Origin: Paraglaciecola sp. 20A4
GTDB taxonomy: Bacteria > Pseudomonadota > Gammaproteobacteria > Enterobacterales > Alteromonadaceae
Direction of reading: 5' to 3'
DNA: 64,000 bases
Assembly: GCF_011378905.1 (NCBI RefSeq)
Contig: NZ_WTPY01000004.1
Coordinates: 124,001 to 188,000 of the forward strand
In this document: piece after piece, positions 8,915-18,972 of the stretch
How positions within the stretch are numbered: position 1 is the stretch's first letter
Layout of the letters: every line of letters starts with the position of its first letter
Program-made: the position numbers and the translations under genes
Notes under the pieces: generated by a model
Told to the model about the DNA's origin: nothing
Databases searched by the model: none
Seen by the model: the letters and a program-made list of their open reading frames with translations, nothing else

Positions 8915-9370
8915 TTAAAGCGTAGGAATGTCACCAAGTAAATACCGCGCTCCGTTGCCTTTTGAGGCAATTTTATCTTCTTTATTGTACAGTCGACACC
9001 TTTGTAAAGACAGACAGCCGCATCCTATACAGCCTGCTAGCGAAGATTTCAGCAGATTTATCTCCGTTATCTTCTGCTCGATATGTATATTAAACACCTT
9101 ACTTAAACGTGCCCAATCCGCTTTATTCGGCGTCCGGTTATCAGGTAAAGCACTCAATAGTTGGCGAATATCATCTAATGCATAGCCCATATTTTGTGCG
9201 ATTAAAATAAACGACACACGCCGGATAACCGAACGCGGAAATACTCTATTCCCTCCGTCAGTGCGAATAGAAGGAATAAGATTTTGATTCGCATAATAAC
9301 GGATAAGTGAAACCGCATTTCCTGTTCGCTTGGCGATAAACCCAATGCCGACCAAAGGTTCTGGGGCCAT
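8915..9370 (-). CDS. soxR: Redox-sensing transcriptional activator SoxR
   Basis: 151 residues, MerR family. N-terminal winged helix (IGFIAKRTGNAVSLIRYYANQNLIP), dimerisation helix, then the [2Fe-2S] cluster motif CIGCGCLSLQRC with all four cysteines (C-x2-C-x-C-x5-C). SoxR is activated by oxidation or nitrosylation of the cluster by redox-cycling compounds. No soxS is seen here; outside enterics SoxR usually acts directly on a few genes. It faces the broken VOC gene across a perfect SoxR-type palindrome, which also makes autoregulation likely. Confidence 0.96.
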   Translation of the reverse strand: MAPEPLVGIGFIAKRTGNAVSLIRYYANQNLIPSIRTDGGNRVFPRSVIRRVSFILIAQNMGYALDDIRQLLSALPDNRTPNKADWARLSKVFNIHIEQKITEINLLKSSLAGCIGCGCLSLQRCRLYNKEDKIASKGNGARYLLGDIPTL

Positions 9371-9393
9371 ACAATTATCTCAACATTTATCTT

Positions 9394-9415
9394 GATCTAA
9401 AGTTAGCTTTAGATC
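9394..9415. promoter_or_regulatory. SoxR operator between soxR and the VOC gene
   Basis: Perfect inverted repeat GATCTAAAG-TTAG-CTTTAGATC. Its core AAGTTAGCTT aligns with the core AAGTTAACTT of the E. coli soxS operator. On the plus strand the palindrome lies between a TTGATC -35-like hexamer (9392-9397) and a weak -10 (TAAGCT, 9417-9422) with a 19-bp spacer, the over-long spacing typical of MerR-family promoters. Confidence 0.85.
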
Positions 9416-9461
9416 TTAAGCTGTTGCCTTACAATAATCCAGTCACATAAAAGGAAATATT

Positions 9462-9845
9462 ATGCGCGCAGCAATGCTTGAACATTTAAATTTAACCGTC
9501 AGCGATCCAGATAAAATAGCCCACATACTCTGTCAGCTATTTAATTGGCATATCCGTTGGTCCGGTCCAGCTAAAGATGACTGATACACGGTGCATGTAG
9601 GTTCAGAGACAGCTTATCTAGCTTTATACAAACCAAAAAGGTTCAACACTGAAGTCTGTGATCATTTGAATATAGCCCACGTTAATCATGTTGGTATTTT
9701 AGTAAATGAGTTAAGTGAAGTTGAGACAAAGGTACTAGCAATGGGGTTTAACACGTTTAATCACGGTGATTATACGCCCGGAAAGCGTTTTTACTTTATG
9801 CTCAGTGACGGGATAGAGACTGAAGTGGTCAGTTACAGTAATTAG
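9462..9845 (+). pseudogene. VOC/glyoxalase-fold protein gene interrupted by an in-frame TGA
   Basis: From the ATG at 9462 (AAGGAA upstream) the frame reads MRAAMLEHLNLTVSDPDKIA ... WSGPAKDD, then TGA at 9582-9584, then continues in the same frame as YTVHVGSETAYLALYKP to the stop at 9845. The two halves join without a gap into one ~127-residue VOC-fold protein (His in the EHLNLTV strand, later HVNHVGI). One base change (GGA to TGA, restoring a glycine, would be the simplest) explains the stop. The downstream part could restart at GTG 9591 but would lack the first half of the fold. The gene is the apparent SoxR target. A sequencing error is possible. Confidence 0.75.
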
Positions 9846-9857
9846 ATATATAGCAGT

Positions 9858-9885
9858 AAAAAGCCCGCAAAATGCGGGCTTTTTT
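9858..9885. terminator. Bidirectional terminator between the VOC gene and rplS
   Basis: AAAAAGCCCGCA (9858-9869) pairs with TGCGGGCTTTTT (9873-9884) around AAA. A run on the left and T run on the right make it usable from both strands: it ends the rpsP-rplS operon coming from the right and the VOC unit from the left. Confidence 0.9.
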
Positions 9886-9913
9886 ATAAGTTAACGGTAA
9901 CGCAAAATTAATA

Positions 9914-10273
9914 TTAGTTAAGCTTTTCTTTGATACGTGCAGAACGACCTGAACGGTCACGCAAGTAATAAAGCTTAGCACGACGAACATCGCCACGACG
10001 TTTCACAGCAATTGAACCAATTGCAGGGCTGTGGGTCTGGAACGTACGCTCAACACCTTCGCCGTTTGAAATCTTACGAACTGTAAAAGCAGAGTGTAGG
10101 CCACGGTTACGTTTAGCGATTACAACGCCTTCGTATGCCTGAAGACGCTCTTTCTCGCCTTCTTTAACGCGTACTTGAACAACAACTGTATCACCAGGGC
10201 CAAATGCAGGAACATCAGTTTTTAACTGAGCTTCTTCAATGCGCTTGATGATATCTTGATTGACTTTACTCAT
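9914..10273 (-). CDS. rplS: 50S ribosomal protein L19
   Basis: 119 residues, normal length. L19 lies at the 30S-50S interface. Highly conserved blocks [30 protein letters not shown], and [13 protein letters not shown] are seen. Two ATGs are adjacent (10276 and 10273); the second is preferred since GAGG lies five bases before it. The gene overlaps the end of trmD by 8 bp, so it is translationally linked to it. Last gene of rpsP-rimM-trmD-rplS. Confidence 0.98.
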   Translation of the reverse strand: MSKVNQDIIKRIEEAQLKTDVPAFGPGDTVVVQVRVKEGEKERLQAYEGVVIAKRNRGLHSAFTVRKISNGEGVERTFQTHSPAIGSIAVKRRGDVRRAKLYYLRDRSGRSARIKEKLN

Positions 10274-11063
10274 CATATCCTCTCATCCCAGAATAACTGC
10301 CATTTTGCTGCAACAACTCTTGCTGATATTCATCTAACAAACGTTGCTGCTCCTCAGTCAGAGCTAGGTCGTTTAATAATTCAGGGCGTCGTTGCCAGGT
10401 TCTACCTAACGACTGTTTTTCCCGCCACTGTTTGATTTTTTGATGATCACCGCTCAACAACACAGGAGGAACTGATTGACCGTGCAAATTTTCTGGCCGT
10501 GTATAGTGCGGACAATCTAGCAAACCGTCGCTAAACGAATCTTGCTCAGCAGATTGTGCATGCCCTAATACGCCTGGTACCAGTCTTGCTACAGCATCCA
10601 TCAACACCATCGCAGGTAGTTCACCACCACTGAGGATGTAGTCACCAACAGACCATTCTTCGTCTATTTCAGCTTCTATCACTCTCTCGTCGATACCTTC
10701 GTAGCGACCAGCGACTAGAATCACACTTTCATTTTCAGAAAGTTGTTTCACACCACGTTGCGTTAATGTTTTCCCCTGAGGTGAGAGATAAATCACCTTA
10801 GTTTTTTTCTCGGCCGCCTGTTTGGCTGCACGAATTGCGTCTAATAACGGCTGAACCATCATCAGCATTCCTGGGCCACCACCGTATGGCCGGTCGTCAA
10901 CAGTGCGATGTTTGTCGTGAGTAAAATCTCTTGGATTAAAGAAATCTACTTTCAACTTACCGGTTTTAACGGCTCGCCCTGTTACGCCCTGTTCGGTAAA
11001 AATCTGAAACATTTCTGGAAACAGACTTATTACACCAAACCAACGTTGTGTATCCGAACTCAT
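10266..11063 (-). CDS. trmD: tRNA (guanine37-N1)-methyltransferase TrmD
   Basis: Methylates G37 next to the anticodon and prevents +1 frameshifting. 265 residues. Shows [11 protein letters not shown] at the N-terminus, the [14 protein letters not shown] block and the SPOUT trefoil-knot region ([31 protein letters not shown]). The start chosen at 11063 forms a TAATG overlap with the rimM stop; an upstream start at 11081 would overlap rimM more and has no support. Confidence 0.98.
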   Translation of the reverse strand: MSSDTQRWFGVISLFPEMFQIFTEQGVTGRAVKTGKLKVDFFNPRDFTHDKHRTVDDRPYGGGPGMLMMVQPLLDAIRAAKQAAEKKTKVIYLSPQGKTLTQRGVKQLSENESVILVAGRYEGIDERVIEAEIDEEWSVGDYILSGGELPAMVLMDAVARLVPGVLGHAQSAEQDSFSDGLLDCPHYTRPENLHGQSVPPVLLSGDHQKIKQWREKQSLGRTWQRRPELLNDLALTEEQQRLLDEYQQELLQQNGSYSGMRGYDE

Positions 11064-11593
11064 TAAAAGCTGGGATCCCAATCAACCTGTATGGTCTTTG
11101 CCTCACGGTCCACTCGCTTAACGACTTGGTCGATTAAGTAAGGCACCATGCGTTCTTTTTGACCGAAAGCGTCCTTTAAATTGGCTTTGATTAACATGAC
11201 GTCATTCGCACCCGTTTCAAACAACTCTTTAACAACACCCAAGTTGTAACCCTGTTCGGTCACGACTTGCATGCCAACTAACTCTCTCCAATAAAATTCA
11301 TCACCATCTAATTGAGGTAGCTGTTGTGCTTTAATTGAAATATCGAGATTTTTGACACCTTCGGCATCATCTCTAGTTTCAACCCCAACCAGTTTGGCAA
11401 CTAATCCCTTATTGTGGGTTCGCCATTGGTCAACGACAATTTCTTTAGTATTACCTTCTTGACCCACGAGCCAAGGGGTATAACCAAAAATACCGTCTAA
11501 TTCATCGGTATATGATGTGATTTTGACCCAACCCTTTACACCATAAGGTGCGCCGATTTTGCCCATCACTAATGTGTCAGACGCGTGACTCAT
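11063..11593 (-). CDS. rimM: 16S rRNA maturation factor RimM
   Basis: 176 residues. Assists 30S assembly by binding S19 and maturing the 16S 3' domain. N-terminal RimM beta-barrel ([17 protein letters not shown]) and C-terminal PRC-barrel ([17 protein letters not shown] ... [13 protein letters not shown] ... WDPSF) are both present. Thirty bases after rpsP, and its stop overlaps the trmD start by one base. Confidence 0.97.
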   Translation of the reverse strand: MSHASDTLVMGKIGAPYGVKGWVKITSYTDELDGIFGYTPWLVGQEGNTKEIVVDQWRTHNKGLVAKLVGVETRDDAEGVKNLDISIKAQQLPQLDGDEFYWRELVGMQVVTEQGYNLGVVKELFETGANDVMLIKANLKDAFGQKERMVPYLIDQVVKRVDREAKTIQVDWDPSF

Positions 11594-11623
11594 TTATACC
11601 TCAATCTTTCTTAACAATTGCAA

Positions 11624-11875
11624 TTAAGCAGCTGCTTTTTGTGCATCTTTAACCAAGCGAGCAACACGGTCGGATAAGCCTGCGCCATTTCCTACCCAAT
11701 GCTCTACACGGTCAAGGTCAAGACGTAAACGCTCTTCTTGACCTTGTGCTGTTGGATTAAAGAAACCAATGTTTTCAATAAAACGACCATCGCGTGAACG
11801 ACGGCTGTCAGCAACCACTACTTGATAAAATGGACGCTTTTTAGCGCCACCACGCTGTAAACGAATAGTAACCAT
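11624..11875 (-). CDS. rpsP: 30S ribosomal protein S16
   Basis: 83 residues, standard length; begins [20 protein letters not shown] and contains the [18 protein letters not shown] block. First gene of the rpsP-rimM-trmD-rplS operon. The leader upstream carries the self-complementary GTTAACGTTAAC (11899-11910), of unknown meaning; no gene is visible in the ~250 bp gap up to the ABC ATPase gene. Confidence 0.98.
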   Translation of the reverse strand: MVTIRLQRGGAKKRPFYQVVVADSRRSRDGRFIENIGFFNPTAQGQEERLRLDLDRVEHWVGNGAGLSDRVARLVKDAQKAAA

Positions 11876-12126
11876 AAATGCCTCAAACTCGTTAGAGCGT
11901 TAACGTTAACTTATATCCCTTTTTAGCTACCTAACGATTTATTGCTAGATAAAAGGACGCCGTATTGTACGGATTTTGTGCTTGATTGCAAGTATAGTTA
12001 GCAATGAATAGTCTTTAGATTTCAAATGCTAATATTAATTGCTTTGAATAATACGTCTGCTGTTCTGGCACCAGAATATCAAGGTAGAGAAAGTCGCCTT
12101 TTAATTAGCGAGATAAATGCGGTTAG

Positions 12127-13239
12127 TTACTCGATATCGCTTAGCGTATAATTCTCTAACGGGATCCGCTGACTATTTTCGTCAAATAACAGAATGTCCT
12201 GCAATCTAAAAGTGACGTAAACCATTTGATTTACCGACATCCGTTCGTCATCTGCAACCACGGCTATATTTTTATGACTTCCTTCTAGCGGTGATAAGTA
12301 GAGATATTGTGTATCCCCTAAGTATTCGATTTGAGCAAGCTGCATATTTAGGCCATGATTTTTTGCATCAACACTCAGACTAAAGGCTCTTGGACGCACC
12401 CCAACAGTCACAACTGAATTGTATAGTTCACTCGGTAAATCACATTTAAGAGTATAAGTAGTACCACAATCAATATGCACCCCTTCACTGTCGGCCCAGG
12501 CTTTGAATTCGTTGATTTTAGGATCGCCAAAAAAGCGTGCTACATACAGATTACTGGGATACTGATAGATATTTTGCGGTGTGTCGAATTGTTCGATACC
12601 GGTTTCACTCAGCAATAGAATACGTTGGGCAAGTGCCATGGCTTCATGCTGATCATGGGTTACGAATAAGGTGGTAGCGGCCAAACTAAGGTGTAAATCT
12701 TTTAACTCCTGACGCATCTGTTTTCTAAGTTCGGGGTCAAGATTAGAAAAAGGCTCGTCAAACAAAAAGAGCTGGGGTTTTGACAACATCGCTCTGCCTA
12801 TAGCCACTCTTTGTCTCTGACCTCCAGATAACTGTCTTGGATATCGGTCAAGTAAATTACCAATAGCCAAACGTTTGGCAACATCTTTAACATCACCAGA
12901 TATAAGCGTTTTGTCCACATTTTTGACACTTAAAGAGTAACCCAAATTCTCCGCCACGGTTAGATGCGGAAACAACGCGTAGTTTTGAAAGACCATGCCG
13001 ACATTTCTTTCATGGCTAGCGAGACTGTCTACTTTGACATTGTCGAAGTGTATTTCTCCGCTATCGAGGGTTTCAAGCCCAGCAATAAGGCGCAGCAAGG
13101 TTGATTTCCCAACACCTGAAGGACCGACTATAGCCACAAACTCTCCAGTGGCAAATTCCACCGTTATACTCGGAAAATGATATTGATTAGCACCACTTCC
13201 TAAAATTTTTGTGACTTGTCGTAAACTAACTTGACTCAT
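12127..13239 (-). CDS. Orphan ABC transporter ATPase, MalK/PotA-type
   Basis: 370 residues. Walker A GPSGVGKST at residues 39-47, Q-loop QNYALFPHLTV, signature LSGGQRQRVAIGRA, Walker B LFLFDEPFSNLD and switch His in FVTHDQHEA. The C-terminal ~130 residues look like the TOBE/OB regulatory domain of MalK/PotA/CysA-type importers. No permease or binding protein gene is adjacent, so the substrate is unknown; shared use by permeases encoded elsewhere is possible. Lies downstream of the secG-tRNA-Leu terminator as a separate unit. Confidence 0.88.
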   Translation of the reverse strand: MSQVSLRQVTKILGSGANQYHFPSITVEFATGEFVAIVGPSGVGKSTLLRLIAGLETLDSGEIHFDNVKVDSLASHERNVGMVFQNYALFPHLTVAENLGYSLSVKNVDKTLISGDVKDVAKRLAIGNLLDRYPRQLSGGQRQRVAIGRAMLSKPQLFLFDEPFSNLDPELRKQMRQELKDLHLSLAATTLFVTHDQHEAMALAQRILLLSETGIEQFDTPQNIYQYPSNLYVARFFGDPKINEFKAWADSEGVHIDCGTTYTLKCDLPSELYNSVVTVGVRPRAFSLSVDAKNHGLNMQLAQIEYLGDTQYLYLSPLEGSHKNIAVVADDERMSVNQMVYVTFRLQDILLFDENSQRIPLENYTLSDIE

Positions 13240-13294
13240 AATTAACCAGATTTAAATAACGATTAGCCGAATAGCGGCAAAAAGCCACAATAAT

Positions 13295-13324
13295 AAAAAA
13301 GGGCCGTAACTTACGTTACGGCCC
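13295..13324 (-). terminator. Rho-independent terminator after tRNA-Leu
   Basis: Read on the minus strand, a ten-base perfect stem (GGGCCGTAAC at 13301-13310 with 13315-13324) is followed by a run of Ts (AAAAAA on plus at 13295-13300). It ends the transcript that contains secG and tRNA-Leu. Confidence 0.9.
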
Positions 13325-13336
13325 TATTCTTTTAAA

Positions 13337-13421
13337 TGGTGCGGATGGGGAGACTCGAACTCCCACGGCCTAAGCCACAGCCCCCTCAAGGCTGCGTGTC
13401 TACCAATTCCACCACATCCGC
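13337..13421 (-). tRNA. leuU: tRNA-Leu (anticodon GAG)
   Basis: 85 nt with encoded CCA. Acceptor arms GCGGATG and CATCCGC pair fully, discriminator A. D-arm sequence TGGTAGACACG, anticodon stem CAGCC/GGCTG around the loop TTGAGGG (anticodon GAG, reads CUC/CUU), a long class II variable arm (TGGCTTAGGCC region) and T-loop GTTCGAG. It lies 12 bp behind secG, probably processed from the same transcript, as in many gammaproteobacteria. Confidence 0.96.
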
Positions 13422-13433
13422 GTGGTACTTTTT

Positions 13434-13805
13434 TTAACTTTGAGGTATATCGCTTGCAGGTGCATCTGATGTGGTAACGGGTACATCAGATTCCGCCGGC
13501 GTAGTCATAGACTCAACAGGCTCATCTAAAACTGGCACTTCAATATTCTGCCAATCATCAACTGCTTTTTCTTTATCAGCAGTTTGATTGCCTAAGATTA
13601 AACTAATCACGAAGAATAATGTAGCTAATATCGCAGTAGTACGCGTAAGGAAGTTGCCCGAACCCGATGAACCAAAAACGGTGTTTGAACCACCACTACC
13701 AAATGATGCGCCCATATCTGCGCCTTTGCCTTGTTGAACAAGAACAAAGCCGATCAACATAATCGCTACAATTAAATAAACTACAATCAATACTTCGTAA
13801 AACAT
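13434..13805 (-). CDS. secG: Protein-export membrane protein SecG
   Basis: 123 residues. Non-essential subunit of the SecYEG translocon. Two membrane segments (residues ~4-23 and ~54-72), between them the conserved cytoplasmic loop [25 protein letters not shown]. The C-terminal tail after the second helix is acidic and proline/threonine-rich, as often in this family. Follows tpiA with a 9-bp gap and precedes tRNA-Leu, a classical arrangement. Confidence 0.96.
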   Translation of the reverse strand: MFYEVLIVVYLIVAIMLIGFVLVQQGKGADMGASFGSGGSNTVFGSSGSGNFLTRTTAILATLFFVISLILGNQTADKEKAVDDWQNIEVPVLDEPVESMTTPAESDVPVTTSDAPASDIPQS

Positions 13806-13814
13806 GTGTCGCCT

Positions 13815-14558
13815 CTATCGCTTTGCCGCTAGGCAAATGCTTAAAAAATCTTCTGGGTTTAAACTGGCACCGCCAATCAAACCGCCATCAACATCAGGTT
13901 GGGAGAACAGTTCAACAGCATTGCTGCCTTTTACACTACCGCCATATAAAATTACACATTGGTTGGCGATATTACTGTCTTGCTTTGCCAAATGTTGACG
14001 TATAAATGCATGCACTTCTTGTGCTTGCTCTGGGCTCGCTGTTTTACCAGTGCCTATTGCCCAAATCGGCTCATAGGCAATAACAATGTCGTTAAACGCA
14101 GCGATACCAACTTCTTTTATCACCGCATTTAATTGCTCAGCGATAAAATCAAAAAACTGACCATTATCACGAATATCTTCTGGTTCGCCAACACAAAACA
14201 ACGGAGTCAGTTTGTGTTTTAAAGCTAGCCCTACTTTATTAGCAACAAGTTCATTTGATTCATAATTATCAGCACGTCGTTCTGAATGTCCCAAAATAAC
14301 ATATTGGCAATTCATTTCTTTCAACATACTGACGGCCGTTTCACCGGTATGTGCGCCTGATTCAAAGTGACTAATATTCTGCCCACCTAAGGCAAAATCA
14401 TTATCACTAAATCCACCTAAATAAGGAAATGGAGGACAGACAACAACATCTACGTGAGAAATATCCGTTTTTGAAAATGTTTCCTCAATCTGCTTAATTA
14501 ATGCCAGATTTCCGTTCATTTTCCAATTACCTGCCACTAATGGCCGACGGTTATTCAT
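13815..14558 (-). CDS. tpiA: Triosephosphate isomerase
   Basis: Interconverts dihydroxyacetone phosphate and glyceraldehyde 3-phosphate. 247 residues from the ATG at 14558 (MNNRRPLVAGNWKMNG). Catalytic Lys in NWKMNG, His in LGHSERR, Glu in YEPIWAIGTGK, phosphate loop LYGGSVKGSNA. An in-frame TTG six bases upstream is better spaced from AGGAG and could be the actual start (adding LQ); the longer frame to 14618 has no support. Upstream gap of ~135 bp to glmM probably carries a promoter. Confidence 0.97.
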   Translation of the reverse strand: MNNRRPLVAGNWKMNGNLALIKQIEETFSKTDISHVDVVVCPPFPYLGGFSDNDFALGGQNISHFESGAHTGETAVSMLKEMNCQYVILGHSERRADNYESNELVANKVGLALKHKLTPLFCVGEPEDIRDNGQFFDFIAEQLNAVIKEVGIAAFNDIVIAYEPIWAIGTGKTASPEQAQEVHAFIRQHLAKQDSNIANQCVILYGGSVKGSNAVELFSQPDVDGGLIGGASLNPEDFLSICLAAKR

Positions 14559-14693
14559 TTGCAATCTAACTCCTGTAGTGCCAGTGAAAAGCGCGCGAGA
14601 TATTAACCAACCTACCACTAATATACAAGTGGCAGAATTGAATTTTAACGACTTTTATTCAGTAAATAGTCAGTCTGGTTTAATATTGCTGAC

Positions 14694-16037
14694 TTATTGT
14701 CCAGTTGCTTTACGCACAGCGTCTGCAATGTGCTCAGCCCACTTCTTTGAGTCAGTGGCATCATTCGCTTCAACCATAACGCGGATCAACGGTTCAGTAC
14801 CACTTTTACGCAGTAAAACACGTCCTCGCTGACCCAATGCTTTTTCAGCTTCCAGTACGCTATTTTGCACTTCGTCGCTCTGTAAAGGAGTATCACCTAC
14901 GTTGAAGCGGACGTTAATGAGCGTCTGTGGAAACTTAGTCATTCCGCGGCTCAGTTCACTTAATGTCATGCTAGCATTCAACATAGCAGCTAACACTTGT
15001 AAGCCAGCGACAATTCCATCACCCGTAGAGGCGGCGTCTAGATTTAATACATGTCCAGAACCTTCCCCACCAATCGACCAACCCTTTTGACGCAGCAACT
15101 CAAGTACATAACGATCGCCAACGTTACTACGCTCGAACGGCACCCCTAATGTGCCAAGCGCCACTTCTAAGCCTAGGTTACTCATAACCGTGCCCACTAC
15201 GCCACCTTTCAACTTACCTGATTTAAGGGCATCGCGTGCAATAATATAAACAATCTGATCACCATCGATGACATTACCGTTGTGGTCAACCAACATAAGG
15301 CGGTCACCGTCACCGTCAAGCGCAAACCCAAGATCAGCTTTATTTTTTATAACACTATCTACGATCGCTTTCATCGACGTAGCACCGACCTTTCGGTTAA
15401 TGTTAAGGCCATCGGGTTGGGTGCCGATTTCAATCACATCAGCACCTAATTCACTCAATACATTGGGCGCTATGTGGTAGGTAGCACCGTGGGCGCAATC
15501 GACGACGATTTTTAACCCTTTAAGAGACAAGTTTGAAGGAAAGTTTCCTTTGCAGAACTCTATGTAGCGCCCCGCTGCGTCGGAAATACGTACCGCTTTA
15601 CCTAGTTTGTCAGAAGCAACACATTCCATTGGTAAATCCATTTGCGCTTCGATGGCCAATTCGATGTCATCATCTAATTTAGTGCCATCAGCTGAAAAAA
15701 ACTTAATGCCATTGTCGTAATAAGGATTATGTGACGCACTAATAACAATGCCGGCTTCTGAACGAAATGTCTTTGTAAGATAAGCAATGGCTGGAGTGGG
15801 CATAGGTCCGAGTAGACCAATGTTTATGCCGGCTGCGGATAAACCCGCCTCGAGAGCAGATTCAAGCATATAACCAGATATTCGGGTGTCTTTACCGATA
15901 AGAACTTTATTAGTGCCGCTGCTAGCTAACACTTTACCCGCGGCCCAGCCTAATTTCATTACAAATTCGGGATTGATTAGGTTTTCTCCGACTTTGCCGC
16001 GAATACCATCAGTACCGAAATATTTTCTGTCACTCAT
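14694..16037 (-). CDS. glmM: Phosphoglucosamine mutase GlmM
   Basis: Converts glucosamine 6-phosphate to glucosamine 1-phosphate for peptidoglycan and LPS. 447 residues, expected length. Opens with [14 protein letters not shown]; phosphoserine loop [15 protein letters not shown] (Ser in SASHN); metal-binding DGDGDR loop ([14 protein letters not shown]); sugar loop GGEGSGH; C-terminal [14 protein letters not shown]. Starts 2 bp after the folP stop, so the two are one operon, as in E. coli ftsH-folP-glmM, except that here a strong terminator separates ftsH. Confidence 0.97.
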   Translation of the reverse strand: MSDRKYFGTDGIRGKVGENLINPEFVMKLGWAAGKVLASSGTNKVLIGKDTRISGYMLESALEAGLSAAGINIGLLGPMPTPAIAYLTKTFRSEAGIVISASHNPYYDNGIKFFSADGTKLDDDIELAIEAQMDLPMECVASDKLGKAVRISDAAGRYIEFCKGNFPSNLSLKGLKIVVDCAHGATYHIAPNVLSELGADVIEIGTQPDGLNINRKVGATSMKAIVDSVIKNKADLGFALDGDGDRLMLVDHNGNVIDGDQIVYIIARDALKSGKLKGGVVGTVMSNLGLEVALGTLGVPFERSNVGDRYVLELLRQKGWSIGGEGSGHVLNLDAASTGDGIVAGLQVLAAMLNASMTLSELSRGMTKFPQTLINVRFNVGDTPLQSDEVQNSVLEAEKALGQRGRVLLRKSGTEPLIRVMVEANDATDSKKWAEHIADAVRKATGQ

Positions 16038-16039
16038 TA

Positions 16040-16864
16040 TTATTTTTCCTTTTGTATCATCGACACGATTTTTACCGCATCGACGGTTTCTCTTACATCA
16101 TGCACGCGAATAATGTGCGCGCCTTTCAAAGCCGCAATAGTGGCAAGTGCCACACTACCCGCTAAGCGTTCTTCCACCGGTCTATTGAGAAGCTGACCGA
16201 TCATGGATTTTCGCGACATTCCTACCAATAATGGATAGCCTAGACGATGCAGTTTATCCAATTGGGCGAGCAACTGATAATTATGCGCCAAATTTTTACC
16301 AAAGCCAAAACCCGGATCGAACAGTATATTGTTGTGCCTGACCCCAGCCTGAACACATTCACGCGCCCGGGCGAGTAAAAAATCTTCTACATCAAGACGC
16401 ACGTTTGCATAATGAGGCGCGTCTTGCATACTTCGGGGTTGTCCGCGCATGTGCATTAAGCAAACAGGTACGTCTAGCTGTGCCGCCGTATTTAAGGCGT
16501 TAGGCTCTTGAAGTGCCCTAACATCGTTAATTAGGCCTGCACCAGCTAGCACGGCCGCTTGCATAACAGTTGCTTTACTGGTGTCGATAGATATGACAGT
16601 CTCAAACCTAGCATTCAAAGCTTCTATAACAGGGATTACTCGGTCCAATTCTACTTGTTCAGAAACATCTATGGCGCCTGGTCGAGTCGACTCACCACCA
16701 ATATCGATAAATTCAGCACCTGCCTCAATCATATCGCTGGCATGGCTAATCGCCTTATCGATGTGTGCAAAAGTGCCGCCATCAGAAAAAGAATCAGGCG
16801 TAACATTGAGAATCCCCATGACTTTGGGACTATTGAGTTCCAGTGTTTTATTGTTAAATTTCAT
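16040..16864 (-). CDS. folP: Dihydropteroate synthase FolP
   Basis: Joins p-aminobenzoate to the pterin pyrophosphate in folate synthesis; the sulfonamide target. 274 residues. Family motifs [54 protein letters not shown] and [10 protein letters not shown] are all intact. No sign of the insertions known from sulfonamide-resistant sul genes. Operon with glmM. Confidence 0.97.
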   Translation of the reverse strand: MKFNNKTLELNSPKVMGILNVTPDSFSDGGTFAHIDKAISHASDMIEAGAEFIDIGGESTRPGAIDVSEQVELDRVIPVIEALNARFETVISIDTSKATVMQAAVLAGAGLINDVRALQEPNALNTAAQLDVPVCLMHMRGQPRSMQDAPHYANVRLDVEDFLLARARECVQAGVRHNNILFDPGFGFGKNLAHNYQLLAQLDKLHRLGYPLLVGMSRKSMIGQLLNRPVEERLAGSVALATIAALKGAHIIRVHDVRETVDAVKIVSMIQKEK

Positions 16865-16901
16865 CGTTTAATTGTCTTTGCTGATTGACTTTAAGCGTAG
16901 T

Positions 16902-16936
16902 AAAAAAAACGCTTTGTTGATTTCTCAACAAAGCGT
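16902..16936 (-). terminator. Rho-independent terminator of ftsH
   Basis: On the minus strand a perfect 12-bp stem (ACGCTTTGTTGA at 16909-16920 with 16925-16936), four-base loop, then eight Ts. It lies 25 bp after the ftsH stop and before folP, so the ftsH transcript should mostly stop here. Confidence 0.93.
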
Positions 16937-16961
16937 CTTTATTCATTAAAACACCAATTGG

Positions 16962-18911
16962 TTAGTTAGTCGCATCACCAGGTTTGCCAACCGCCGGATC
17001 AGACTTCTTAGTCTCGTCCTTTTCGCTTGGCTCTTCTTTAACAGCTGAGCCACCAGTAGGAGGTGTGCTATCGTTCTTTGCGTCTTCAATCCAATCAGCA
17101 GGAGGACGAACATCCGTGCGTGCCATTAAATCATCGATTTGTTTTGCATCAATCGTTTCATACTTCATCAAACAATCTTTCATTGCATGTAAAATATCAA
17201 TATTATCGGTCAATATTTTCTCAGCGCGAGCATAGTTTCTATCAATTAATGATTTCACTTCAGCATCAATTGCGCGGGCAGTATCGTCCGACATATGCTT
17301 CGACTTTGCCATACTGCGCCCAAGGAACACTTCGCCTTCTTCTTCGGCGTAGAGCATGGGTCCCATCTTGGTTGATAGGCCCCACTGAGTGACCATTTTG
17401 CGGGCGATATCAGTAGCACGCTCGATATCATTCGACGCACCTGTGGTAACGCGCTCTTCGCCTAACGTTAACGCTTCAGCGATTCGACCACCAAACAGAC
17501 TAGATATCATACTTTCTAGATGCTGTTTACTGTGGCTGTATCTATCTTGCTCCGGTAGATACATGGTCACACCTAAGGCTCGTCCACGAGGAATAATCGA
17601 TACTTTGTAAACAGGATCATGCTCAGGCACTAAGCGACCCACAATAGCGTGGCCAGCTTCATGATAAGCAGTATTGGTTTTCTCTTCTTCAGACATAACC
17701 ATGTTTTTGCGCTCGGAGCCCATCATGATCTTGTCTTTAGCTTTATCAAACTCTTCCATCGATACAGTACGCTTGCCACCACGAGCAGCAAATAGCGCAG
17801 CTTCGTTTACCAAGTTAGCCAAATCTGCACCTGAGAAACCGGGTGTACCACGGGCAATATATGACGGTTCTACATTGTCTCCAAGAGGGACTTTACGCAT
17901 ATGCACTTTTAATATTTGCTCGCGTCCACGAATATCAGGTAAACCAACGTGAACCTGACGGTCGAAACGACCCGGGCGTAAAAGTGCAGGGTCAAGTACA
18001 TCAGGACGGTTAGTCGCTGCAATAACGATAACGCCTTCGTTGCCGCCGAAACCATCCATTTCAACTAGCATCTGGTTTAATGTTTGCTCGCGCTCATCGT
18101 GACCACCACCCATACCGGCACCACGTTGGCGACCAACGGCATCAATTTCATCAATAAAGATGATACAAGGTGCAGCCTTTTTAGCTTGCTCGAACATATC
18201 ACGCACGCGAGACGCACCAACACCCACAAACATTTCAACAAAATCAGAGCCTGAAATTGAGAAGAATGGGACTTTCGCTTCACCGGCAATCGCCTTGGCT
18301 AGCAACGTTTTACCCGTACCAGGAGGGCCAACTAACAGCACACCAGTAGGAATACGTCCGCCGAGCTTCTGGAATTTACTAGGGTCACGTAAAAAGTCGA
18401 CTAATTCAGAAACGTCTTCTTTTGCTTCATCACAACCAGCAACATCTGCAAACGTTGTTTTGATTTGGTCTTCACCCATCAGCTTAGCTTTGCTTTTACC
18501 AAATGACATGGCGCCTCGACCACCGCCGCCACCCTGCATTTGACGCATGAAGAATATCCACACACCAATAAGCAGCAACATGGGGAACCATGAAATAAAG
18601 ATCGATGTTAGTAATGAAGGTTCTTCAGGTGGCTCTCCGAGAATTTTCACATCTTGTTTAACCAAATCTGAAATGAGTTGATCGTCAAAGTATGGAATAT
18701 AAGTGGAGAAGCTTTCGCCTGATCGTTTAGTCCCTTTAATTTCTCTTGATTCACTATCAATGCGCACCTCACGGATTTGCCCTTGATTAGCTTCCTTAAG
18801 AAATGTTGTGTAATCCGTTTGTACCTTTGATGACTCTCCCGGAGAAAAACTCTGGAAGACTGACATCAAAACGACAGCTATGACCAACCATAAGATTAAA
18901 TTTTTTGCCAT
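16962..18911 (-). CDS. ftsH: ATP-dependent zinc metalloprotease FtsH
   Basis: 649 residues from ATG 18911 ([20 protein letters not shown], as in E. coli FtsH); a TTG nine bases upstream is less likely. Two membrane helices (about residues 4-22 and 106-126) flank a periplasmic domain. AAA+ module with Walker A GPPGTGKT, Walker [12 protein letters not shown] region [19 protein letters not shown]; zinc protease motif HEAGH in [11 protein letters not shown]-terminal tail is charged and proline-rich. Degrades membrane proteins, sigma-32 and LpxC in relatives. Downstream of rlmE with a 61-bp gap. Confidence 0.98.
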   Translation of the reverse strand: MAKNLILWLVIAVVLMSVFQSFSPGESSKVQTDYTTFLKEANQGQIREVRIDSESREIKGTKRSGESFSTYIPYFDDQLISDLVKQDVKILGEPPEEPSLLTSIFISWFPMLLLIGVWIFFMRQMQGGGGGRGAMSFGKSKAKLMGEDQIKTTFADVAGCDEAKEDVSELVDFLRDPSKFQKLGGRIPTGVLLVGPPGTGKTLLAKAIAGEAKVPFFSISGSDFVEMFVGVGASRVRDMFEQAKKAAPCIIFIDEIDAVGRQRGAGMGGGHDEREQTLNQMLVEMDGFGGNEGVIVIAATNRPDVLDPALLRPGRFDRQVHVGLPDIRGREQILKVHMRKVPLGDNVEPSYIARGTPGFSGADLANLVNEAALFAARGGKRTVSMEEFDKAKDKIMMGSERKNMVMSEEEKTNTAYHEAGHAIVGRLVPEHDPVYKVSIIPRGRALGVTMYLPEQDRYSHSKQHLESMISSLFGGRIAEALTLGEERVTTGASNDIERATDIARKMVTQWGLSTKMGPMLYAEEEGEVFLGRSMAKSKHMSDDTARAIDAEVKSLIDRNYARAEKILTDNIDILHAMKDCLMKYETIDAKQIDDLMARTDVRPPADWIEDAKNDSTPPTGGSAVKEEPSEKDETKKSDPAVGKPGDATN

Positions 18912-18972
18912 GTCGCTCAAGTTGTTGACCTCTGTTATTTCAATTCTGTTGCGTATCTCACGCCTGAGACTA

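Noticed and set aside
9582-9584. TGA in the VOC gene as a selenocysteine codon
   Set aside because: No hairpin resembling a bacterial SECIS directly after the TGA is apparent, and the expected residue at this place in the family is not Cys or Sec. A point mutation or error is simpler.
18160-18543. 127-codon plus-strand frame opposite ftsH
   Set aside because: It is an antisense shadow of the conserved ftsH ATPase coding region.
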